Shown here: positions 1 through 5,207 of the stretch, piece after piece | Position numbering within the stretch: the first letter of the stretch is position 1 | Layout: each line of letters opens with the position of its first letter | Assembly (NCBI GenBank): GCA_027009605.1 | Contig: JALVCY010000460.1 | Location: 1-9,241, forward strand | Length of the DNA: 9,241 bases | Reading direction: 5' to 3' | Source of the DNA: Saprospiraceae bacterium | GTDB taxonomy: Bacteria; Bacteroidota; Bacteroidia; Chitinophagales; Saprospiraceae | Notes under the pieces: model-generated | Databases searched by the model: none | What the model was told of the DNA's origin: nothing | Seen by the model: the letters and a program-made list of their open reading frames with translations, nothing else | Position numbers and translations under genes: made by a program

Positions 1-140
1 AAAGTTGATTCGCTGCGCTAGTTGAAAGAGTTGATTCGCTCGCAAGCTTCGCTAGTTGATTCGTTGCGCTAGTTGAGAGATTTGGATTTTTGGTTGGGAT
101 TTTACTTCATTCTTCGATATTTGGCATTCTGCATTCGATA
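1..140. repeat. Intergenic GTTGA / TTCGCTAG repeat cluster, left edge
   Basis: Non-coding sequence made of short related words. A 29-bp word at 31-59 (TTGATTCGCTCGCAAGC, then TTCGCTAGTTGA) recurs exactly at 8569-8597 and 8786-8814. Shorter variants sit at 6-26 and 57-77. The tail at about 100-140 (GGGATTTTACTTCATTC followed by ATTCGATA-type words) matches the tail of the 217-bp tandem unit near the right edge. This is therefore another diverged copy of the repeat family found downstream of mscS, cut by the window edge. No ORF or promoter is visible. Confidence 0.75.
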
Positions 141-141
141 A

Positions 142-181
142 TAACGGTATAGCGGTGTAACGGTATAACGGTCTATCGGGA
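142..181. repeat. Octamer tandem repeat TAACGGTA, first block
   Basis: Five consecutive 8-bp units read TAACGGTA, TAGCGGTG, TAACGGTA, TAACGGTC and TATCGGGA. A second block of three and a half units is at 261-290, and a third is at 473-494. The second and third blocks directly flank inverted-repeat element A. They appear to be one array interrupted by that element. Confidence 0.8.
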
Positions 182-187
182 AGCCGA

Positions 188-569
188 GAAAGAGATCTTG
201 CCACTTGAACTTAACGGCTAGGCAGCCAAGAGCGAGTTCCCTTGAACGTCCAAAGGTAAATAACGGTATAGCGGTGTAACGATGTAACGGTGAGTCCGCT
301 CCGAAAAGTCCACTTTGCCAGAAGTTAAAGCGATGAACAAAATTTTATTTGGTTACCATACGGTTTCCTTTTACAAAAGGGAAACCTGTGGAAGGGTTGT
401 CATAAAGAAACCAAATAAAATTTTGTGGACTCAAGAACAAACTACTTCACCAGACTTTTCGGAGTAAACTCAACGGTATAACGGTATAACGGCTAGGCAG
501 GAAAGAGATCTTGCCACTTGAACTTAACGACTAGGCAGCCAAGAGCTTTTTCCCTTGAACGTCCGAAGG
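188..569. repeat. 69-bp direct repeat pair flanking element A (188-256 and 501-569)
   Basis: Two ungapped copies, 313 bp apart, begin GAAAGAGATCTTGCCACTTG and run through GGCAGCCAAGAGC to TTGAACGTCC. By eye they differ at about 5 of 69 positions. The word AACGGCTAGGCAG also occurs just before the second copy, which suggests local duplication. The pair brackets the octamer blocks and element A. No reading frame is conserved, so this looks like duplicated non-coding sequence. Confidence 0.75.
291..472. mobile_element. Element A: complete 182-bp MITE-like inverted-repeat element
   Basis: Both ends are inverted copies of TGAGTCCGCTCCGAAAAGTC: left 291-310, right 453-472, 17 of 20 matching, the only differences being CCG versus TTA. 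Each end is followed by exactly 28 bp of unmatched sequence and then a perfect 16-bp inverted repeat AAAATTTTATTTGGTT (339-354 and 409-424). The arms are therefore equal at 64 bp. The 54-bp centre contains a small hairpin (GGTTTCC at 362-368 with GGAAACC). ACGG flanks both ends (287-290 and 473-476), consistent with a 4-bp target duplication. Removing the element plus one ACGG restores the surrounding TAACGGTA array. There is no ORF, so mobilisation would need an enzyme supplied elsewhere. Confidence 0.75.
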
Positions 570-626
570 ACATTGAACGTCCGAAGGGCAAATTGAACGT
601 CCGAAGGACAAATTGAACGCCAAAAG
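555..626. repeat. 20-bp tandem repeat TTGAACGTCCGAAGGACAAA
   Basis: Units begin at 555 (18 bp), 573, 593 and 613 (diverged). A related single copy is at 242-260. Each good unit contains the small inverted repeat GTCC-GAA-GGAC. The array ends about 10 bp from the gpsA stop codon, so the 3' end of the gpsA transcript would carry several small 4-bp-stem hairpins. No T-rich tract follows, so it is not a convincing intrinsic terminator. Confidence 0.75.
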
Positions 627-633
627 CACTCCA

Positions 634-1680
634 CTAATCCAAAAAATCCACATCCGTATCAAAAGGATAAGCCATCAAGTATCTGACTGCTTCGTCAATA
701 GTGAAATTACCATAAATAATTCGATACAAAACTTGGATAATAGGCAAGTGTACTTTTTGGTCTCTGGAAAGATGATAGACGATAATCAAAGTCCGTAAGC
801 CTTCGACCAATTCATCATTATTGGCATTGATTTCTTCAACGGTTTCTCCTCGGCCGAGTCGGTATCCAAACCGATAATTGCGGCTATCCGGACTCATGGC
901 GGTTGCGATTAAGTCTCCAATACCCGCAGTGCCCATAAAAGCTTTAGATTCGGCGCCCATTACTTTGCCGAAAGCAATCATTTCCGCAAGGCCTTTGGTG
1001 ATGACGAGAGCTTGGAGATTGCGGCCTAAATCCCGACCGCCTAGGATGCCGGAAAGAATCGCTATAATATTTTTGAGAGCACCGGCTAATTCCGTTCCCA
1101 CGATATCGTTGGATGTGAAAACTCGAAACAGGGGAGACCGCAATAAAGATTTGGCTTCTTGGATGACTTCTTGGTAAAGGCTGGCCACCAAAGTCCCCGC
1201 CGGTTTGCCTTGATTAATTTCTGAAGCCAGATTGGGGCCGGAGATACAGCCGATTCGGACGACGGAGCTTTCTTGGCGGATGACTTCACTCATTAAGCTT
1301 ACATGTTTGCGGGAGATGCGAGTAAATTCAAGGTCTTCTTCTTGAATTTGATTTAGAGCGAAGCCCTTCGTACCATGAATCAAAAAGTGCGAAGGCGTCA
1401 AAAATGGGCCTAAATCCTGCATCATCCGGCGAAAACGCCGGGAAGGGACGATAGGGAAAATGGTCTTGCACCTTTCACTAATCTCTTGGAGACTGGTGGT
1501 TGCCCTGACATTAGGGAGCAAGTCCACTCCATCAATCCGGTGGGCGTGGTTTATTAAGTCCGCTTTTTCTTGTTTGCGAGAATAGAGCAGCACCTTTCCA
1601 TTTTGGGCAATCAAATTCGCTACCGCTTTGCCAAAATTACCGGCTCCGATGATACCAACTACCTTTTCTTTTGAGTTCAT
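634..1680 (-). CDS. gpsA: NAD(P)-dependent glycerol-3-phosphate dehydrogenase
   Basis: Cytoplasmic enzyme that reduces dihydroxyacetone phosphate to sn-glycerol 3-phosphate, the backbone precursor of membrane phospholipids. The 348 residues are close to the usual 330-340. An N-terminal Rossmann fold is marked by GAGNFG (residues 12-17, GxGxxG). HGTKG at 102-106 carries a conserved lysine, and GPN at 148-150 begins the GPN-ASE motif. GALKN at 200-204 holds the presumed catalytic Lys203. GIGDL (253-257) and SRNYRFG (266-272) are family signatures of the C-terminal helical domain. The ATG start at 1680 places the Rossmann motif at the expected distance, and no earlier start is needed. Last gene of three on the minus strand, but separated from ndk by 338 bp and a terminator, so probably transcribed alone. 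I saw no TAnnTTTG promoter upstream. Confidence 0.96.
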   Translation of the reverse strand: MNSKEKVVGIIGAGNFGKAVANLIAQNGKVLLYSRKQEKADLINHAHRIDGVDLLPNVRATTSLQEISERCKTIFPIVPSRRFRRMMQDLGPFLTPSHFLIHGTKGFALNQIQEEDLEFTRISRKHVSLMSEVIRQESSVVRIGCISGPNLASEINQGKPAGTLVASLYQEVIQEAKSLLRSPLFRVFTSNDIVGTELAGALKNIIAILSGILGGRDLGRNLQALVITKGLAEMIAFGKVMGAESKAFMGTAGIGDLIATAMSPDSRNYRFGYRLGRGETVEEINANNDELVEGLRTLIIVYHLSRDQKVHLPIIQVLYRIIYGNFTIDEAVRYLMAYPFDTDVDFLD

Positions 1681-1863
1681 CCCGCTAATATAGCTATATT
1701 TTTGATGTTACTACTCTGTAGGATTGTGTTTGAGGTAAAAAAGAGCTTTTTTTGGGGTAGATGAAGTCTATTTTTTGGAGAATAGCCGGACTATTGCGTT
1801 ACAAAATTGCTTATTAGGCTAGGCATAACGCCCACTTTTGCGCCTGTTTTTGCTAAAATTTTC

Positions 1864-1899
1864 TCCCGTAGGGTCGCACGGCCGTGCGTTCCTACGGGA
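1864..1899. repeat. 36-bp GC-rich palindrome, REP-like
   Basis: TCCCGTAGG (1864-1872) pairs with CCTACGGGA (1891-1899), and the centre CGCACGGCCGTGCG (1875-1888) is a perfect 14-bp palindrome. Only the GT/TT dinucleotides between them fail to pair perfectly. It lies in the otherwise AT-rich gpsA-ndk spacer. The rest of 1681-2018 holds no convincing gene: one 80-codon plus-strand frame crosses both the palindrome and the ndk terminator and looks fortuitous. Similar GTAGGG...CCCTAC palindromes are common between genes in many bacteria; that comparison is from memory. Confidence 0.75.
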
Positions 1900-1954
1900 A
1901 CATCCACAAAAATGCCTATTTTCTATCTAAAAATTGGGGCACCTAAACAGTTAC

Positions 1955-1993
1955 AAAAAAAACTTTCCAAAAGTAGTACCTTTGGAAAGTTTT
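1955..1993 (-). terminator. Intrinsic terminator of ndk
   Basis: A perfect 13-bp inverted repeat, AAAACTTTCCAAA at 1959-1971 and TTTGGAAAGTTTT at 1981-1993, encloses a 9-nt loop. Read on the minus strand, the stem runs into eight T residues (1955-1962), the classic Rho-independent layout, about 26 bp past the ndk stop codon. On the plus strand it ends in TTTTCTATT, so it could work weakly in both directions. Confidence 0.88.
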
Positions 1994-2018
1994 CTATTAT
2001 TCTAAAAAGCAACAAAAA

Positions 2019-2441
2019 CTACCTGAAGATTTCCGTTCCTGCAAAGTGAAACGCAGCTTCAATCAAAGCATTCTCATCTGAATCAGAACCGTGGACAGCA
2101 TTTTCTCCTATGCTTTTGGCATATAGTTTACGGACAGTTCCCGGAGCGGCTTCTGCCGGATTAGTGGCGCCAATAAGTGTCCGAAAATCAGCTACAGCAT
2201 TGTCTTTTTCTAGGACAGCCGCTACGATAGGGCCGGAAGACATAAAGGCTACCAATTCGCCATAAAAAGGACGCTCTTTGTGAATCGCATAGAACTCACC
2301 TGCTTTTTCTGCCGAAAGCTTAGTGTATTTCATGGCTACAATTTTGAAGCCGGCTTTATTGATCATTGCTAGAATGTCACCGATATGTCCGGCAGCAGTA
2401 GCGTCCGGTTTAATCATGGTAAAGGTTAGGTTTCCTGCCAT
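2019..2441 (-). CDS. ndk: Nucleoside diphosphate kinase
   Basis: Cytoplasmic phosphotransferase that moves the gamma-phosphate of ATP onto other (d)NDPs through a phosphohistidine intermediate, balancing NTP and dNTP pools. The 140 residues are full length. All hallmark active-site residues fall at the standard numbering: Lys11 (IKPD), Tyr51, Arg87, Thr93 (GATNP), Arg104, Asn114 and the phosphorylated His117 in NAVHGSDS. The ATG at 2441 starts the typical MAGNLTFTMIKPD-like N-terminus. It is a single-gene unit: an exact Bacteroidota -7 element lies 59-66 bp upstream of the start, the leader has a small CCCC-TTGC-GGGG hairpin (2470-2481), and a strong intrinsic terminator follows the stop. Nothing unusual in the protein. 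Confidence 0.97.
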   Translation of the reverse strand: MAGNLTFTMIKPDATAAGHIGDILAMINKAGFKIVAMKYTKLSAEKAGEFYAIHKERPFYGELVAFMSSGPIVAAVLEKDNAVADFRTLIGATNPAEAAPGTVRKLYAKSIGENAVHGSDSDENALIEAAFHFAGTEIFR

Positions 2442-2499
2442 TTTTGTATTATTTTTTTGGTTATTTTGCCCCCTTGCGGGGAAAGAATTTAATCGGGCG

Positions 2500-2507
2500 C
2501 AAAGGTA
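2500..2507 (-). promoter_or_regulatory. ndk promoter, Bacteroidota -7 element
   Basis: The minus strand reads TACCTTTG, an exact match to the TAnnTTTG -7 consensus of the Bacteroidota housekeeping sigma factor, 59-66 bp before the ndk ATG. I found no clear TTG -33 element at the expected 19-21 bp upstream. The site lies just beyond the helicase stop codon, so ndk can be transcribed independently of the upstream gene. Confidence 0.65.
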
Positions 2508-2537
2508 AGGTTTTTTTTGAATTGTTGAACCTTGAAA

Positions 2538-3830
2538 TTATCCTTTAGTCTTGTGCTTATTATTTTGTTTGTTTCGGTTTTTATTTCGGTTTTTATTCCG
2601 GTTGCCTTGGTTTTTATTCCGGTTGTTTTTATTTCTGGGGTTTCTGTTACTGGAGCGATGACGTCCTGAAGAGCGACTTTTATTGGGGGATGGTTTGATG
2701 TTTTGGATGTTTTCCGGCAACGGAAGGAATTTGAATTTACGCTCAATGAGTTCTTCGATTCGTCTAAATTTATAATTGTCGTCCCGATTCACTAAGGTTA
2801 CGGCTAATCCTTTTGATTCGGCTCTAGCGGTTCTGCCAATACGATGCACGTAGCTTTCCGCATCTCCGGGGACATCAAAGTTGACGACTAAATCAATGTC
2901 TTTGATGTCAATACCGCGAGCTAATACGTCCGTGGCAACGATGATTTTAGTTTGTTTGGAACGAAAACGGTTGACGACGGCTTCTCTTTCAGATTGTTCC
3001 AAATCGGAAGAAATCCCTTCGACATTGTGTCCTTTAGATTTTAGGCTGCGGACAATATTCCCTACATTCTTTTTGGTAGAGCTAAAGATAATGATGCGAC
3101 CAAAATCGGGATTTGACCGGATGATTTGGTCAATCAAAGGCACTTTCTGATTGTCATGGGTCTTATAAATCTCTTGGGTGACACCTTCTGCGGGTTTGGA
3201 TAAGGCGATAGAGATGAGCGACGGATTTCGTAAAATTTCCCTAGATAGCTTTTTGATTTTGGGGGGCATGGTCGCACTGAATAGCAAGGTCTGCCTGGAT
3301 TTTGGGGTGTGCTTGATGATTTTGATGATATCGTCATAGAACCCGATGTCTAACATCCGGTCGGCTTCGTCCAAAATAACGTGCTTGATATGGCCAAATT
3401 TGACATAGCCCATATTCAGGTGTGATTGTAGCTTGCCCGGCGTGGCCACAATAATATCCGCCCCATGTGTCAATGCTTTTTTCTGTTGGGAAAAATCCCC
3501 ACCCGTACTTCCACCATAAATGGCTATGGACGTAATATTGGTAAAATAAGTAAAGGCTTGAATTTGATTATCAATCTGAATGGCTAGTTCTCGGGTTGGT
3601 GCCAAGACCAACGTGTTGATGTGGCCATCCTGTTCTTGGGTGAGTTTGTGAAGTATGGGCAAGATGAATGCGGCTGTTTTGCCGGTTCCGGTTTGGGCGG
3701 CAGCAATTAAGTCTCTTCCTTCTAATATCTGTGGGATGGCTTTCTCTTGGATAGGCGTTGCTTCCACAAAACCCATATAACCTAGCGCTTCTAATAGTCC
3801 ATCGTTTAATCCAAATTCTGCGAATTCCAT
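2538..3830 (-). CDS. DEAD-box ATP-dependent RNA helicase, RhlE-like
   Basis: Cytoplasmic RNA-remodelling ATPase, of a type active in ribosome assembly, RNA decay or cold adaptation. All superfamily II motifs are present in order: Q motif (GF at 20-21, TPIQ 25-28), Walker A AQTGTGKT (45-52), PTREL (78-82), TPGKL (130-134), DEAD (154-157), SAT (185-187), IIFSS (247-251), ATDVLARGID (299-308) and HRIGRTAR (329-336). After the RecA2 domain, residues 380-430 form a basic, Asn/Arg/Lys-rich low-complexity tail with NKNR repeats, typical of RhlE-group helicases and probably RNA-binding. The tail is encoded by roughly 12-bp repeats (about 2575-2635), so its length may vary between strains. The ATG at 3830 gives the expected short lead to the Q motif. 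I leave the symbol blank because paralogues are hard to tell apart. Confidence 0.94.
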   Translation of the reverse strand: MEFAEFGLNDGLLEALGYMGFVEATPIQEKAIPQILEGRDLIAAAQTGTGKTAAFILPILHKLTQEQDGHINTLVLAPTRELAIQIDNQIQAFTYFTNITSIAIYGGSTGGDFSQQKKALTHGADIIVATPGKLQSHLNMGYVKFGHIKHVILDEADRMLDIGFYDDIIKIIKHTPKSRQTLLFSATMPPKIKKLSREILRNPSLISIALSKPAEGVTQEIYKTHDNQKVPLIDQIIRSNPDFGRIIIFSSTKKNVGNIVRSLKSKGHNVEGISSDLEQSEREAVVNRFRSKQTKIIVATDVLARGIDIKDIDLVVNFDVPGDAESYVHRIGRTARAESKGLAVTLVNRDDNYKFRRIEELIERKFKFLPLPENIQNIKPSPNKSRSSGRHRSSNRNPRNKNNRNKNQGNRNKNRNKNRNKQNNKHKTKG

Positions 3831-3960
3831 ATCTTACTTTAGTGATTGAATGCACAAAGAAACGGATTTTTATTGGATTTGTTGATTTTATGCGGAAATA
3901 AGAATTGCAGAATTGTGGAATTGCGGAAGCCAAGAATTACTTGTATAGGTATTTACGGAA

Positions 3961-4116
3961 GTGAAAATCACACGCCTGGAAGGCAGTACGCTGAGCAAAG
4001 AGTCGGCAACCACAGCACCGGGAAGGCGCAAAATGATGGCCGAAGCTTCCCCCTTTTTATCAAATTGGCAAAAAAAGCCTACCTTTACCGTCCACAATAA
4101 TGAGAAGCCAAAATGA
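3961..4116 (+). CDS. Possible 51-codon ORF overlapping the kdsC start (ATGA)
   Basis: An open frame from a GTG at 3961 ends in TGA at 4114-4116, overlapping the kdsC ATG (4113-4115) as ATGA, the usual sign of translational coupling. In-frame ATG codons at 4033 and 4036 are alternative starts, which would leave 25-26 residues. The frame is closed upstream by TAG at 3946. The residues are not low-complexity (for example TAPGRRKMMAEASPFLSNW) and I recognise no family with confidence. A loose resemblance to the TGPARR region near the C-terminus of DUF2520 proteins, often encoded before kdsC in Bacteroidota, raises the possibility of a decayed remnant. The overlap could also be chance. The rest of 3831-3960 shows nothing clear. 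Confidence 0.3.
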   Translation: MKITRLEGSTLSKESATTAPGRRKMMAEASPFLSNWQKKPTFTVHNNEKPK

Positions 4117-4625
4117 TTAATTTACTAGAGCCATTTAACTACATCAAAACGTTCATTTTTGACATTGATGGGGTTTTTACAGATAGCCGTGTGACGATAT
4201 TTGAAGACGGGAGCCTAATCCGGGTGATGAATATTAAGGATGGATATGCCGTAAAGCAGGCTTTGAAAGCCAGTTTTCGACTCATCGTCATCACCGGGGG
4301 CAACTCTCAAGGCGTGGTCACCCGGCTCAAAGGGCTGGGCATCACGGATGTCTATTGGGGGATTTCGGACAAGATGGCTATTTATGAAGAGCTCATCAGG
4401 AAGTACAACTTAGACGAGTCTCAAATCCTTTATATGGGGGATGATTTGCCCGATTATCAAGTGATGCGTCGGGTAGGCTTGCCGGTTTGCCCGGTCGATG
4501 CCGCTACAGAAATTATCCAAATCTCTCAATATATTTCTCCCTTAGCAGGGGGGGCGGGATGTGTGCGAGACGTTATAGAAAAGACCTTACGGATTCAGGG
4601 GCAATGGCCTTTGTTTGAAGAATAG
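4113..4625 (+). CDS. kdsC: KdsC-type HAD phosphatase (3-deoxy-D-manno-octulosonate 8-phosphate phosphatase family)
   Basis: Cytoplasmic C0-type HAD phosphatase; family members hydrolyse KDO-8-phosphate in lipopolysaccharide synthesis, or related acid sugar phosphates. The 170 residues match the capless family length. Motif I is FDIDGVFTD (16-24) with nucleophile Asp17 and acid/base Asp19. Motif II is the threonine of ITGGNS (60-65). Motif III is Lys87 (ISDK). Motif IV is GDDLPD (109-114). GGAGCVRDVIE (146-156) is the conserved C-terminal segment of the tetrameric KdsC fold. The ATG at 4113 follows an in-frame TGA at 4101, so no longer start exists. In many Bacteroidota this gene sits directly before a UbiA prenyltransferase; here element B begins 2 bp after the stop codon and separates the two. 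The exact sugar substrate cannot be read from the sequence. Confidence 0.9.
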   Translation: MINLLEPFNYIKTFIFDIDGVFTDSRVTIFEDGSLIRVMNIKDGYAVKQALKASFRLIVITGGNSQGVVTRLKGLGITDVYWGISDKMAIYEELIRKYNLDESQILYMGDDLPDYQVMRRVGLPVCPVDAATEIIQISQYISPLAGGAGCVRDVIEKTLRIQGQWPLFEE

Positions 4626-4626
4626 G

Positions 4627-5162
4627 TGAGTCCGCTCCGAAAAGTCGGGTTTTTGAAATAGTTTGGAAAGTTGCCAAATATTATTGTGGATACATGCTTT
4701 CTGTTCAATTGTTCAATCGTTCAACTGATTCTCATAACCAATTGATTATCAATGCTTTCAGTTGAATAGTCAGGGTGAACGAAAGAAAAATTTTATAATA
4801 TGTTAGTCTATGTGTGCACTATTTCTTACCCGAATTTTGGCAGTCCAATACCAAGAATTTGTAGAGTTTCTTAGTGTAAGCTTAGTGTTATCTAAAGTGA
4901 ACTTAGTGGTAAGGAAAAATGTAATGCCTAACCACTAAGGACACGAAGTTGCCACTAAGAATTCACTAAGGAATCGATTATCAATAAGTTAAACACCGCC
5001 TTTTTGTGCAATTTTTTACTCCCTGTCTAAGATATTTATTATTTTTATATTCTAATTTTTTTCTTTCGTTTACCCTGTTGAACAGTTGAACGATTGAACA
5101 AAATTCCCAAACAGAATAAAATTTGGTGGTTTCGCATCAGAATACTTTTAGGAGTAAACTCA
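4627..5162. mobile_element. Element B: 536-bp MITE-like element between kdsC and ubiA
   Basis: It starts with the same 20-bp end as element A (TGAGTCCGCTCCGAAAAGTC, 4627-4646) and finishes with its inverted counterpart at 5143-5162 (15 of 20 matching). Flanking GG and CC extend the match. As in element A, the left end has CCG and the right end TTA at positions 6-8. Inside are nested inverted repeats: an 18-bp perfect pair at 4710-4727 and 5083-5100, a 19-of-20 pair at 4771-4790 and 5058-5077, and a central hairpin of about 107 nt. No 4-bp target duplication is visible. There is no internal gene. This accounts for the whole spacer between kdsC and ubiA except the last 45 bp. Confidence 0.72.
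4867..4973. repeat. Long imperfect hairpin with CTTAGTG / CACTAAG repeats
   Basis: Within element B the left arm (4867-4914) carries CTTAGTG three times and the right arm (4927-4973) carries CACTAAG three times in matching register. The innermost stem, CTTAGTGGTAAGG (4902-4914) with CCTAACCACTAAG (4927-4939), pairs at 12 of 13 positions around a 12-nt loop. A transcript crossing this region would fold strongly on either strand. No T-tract follows, so I do not call it a terminator. Confidence 0.7.
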
Positions 5163-5207
5163 CCGTTAAACCACTATGCCGATGTACCGAAACCAAAGAA
5201 TATTATT

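Noticed and set aside
31..59. CRISPR-like recurrence of a 29-bp word (31-59, 8569-8597, 8786-8814)
   Set aside because: Copies are few and irregularly spaced, there are no unique spacers of constant length, and no cas genes are present. It belongs to the dispersed and tandem repeat family.
1807..2049. An 80-codon plus-strand ORF between gpsA and ndk
   Set aside because: It crosses the GC-rich palindrome and the intrinsic terminator and runs antisense into the ndk 3' end. The residues resemble no family.
2508..2545. AAGGTT...AACCTT inverted repeat as a terminator for the helicase gene
   Set aside because: The stem has only six base pairs with a long loop and no T-run after it on the minus strand.
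3855..3862. TTTCTTTG on the minus strand as a helicase promoter
   Set aside because: It differs from the TAnnTTTG -7 consensus at one key base and has no TTG at the -33 position, so it is too weak to list as a feature.
3846..4100. 84-codon plus and 69-codon minus frames in the helicase-kdsC spacer
   Set aside because: The frames overlap each other on opposite strands, have no recognisable motif and no coding signal. The frame ending in ATGA is a better candidate than either.
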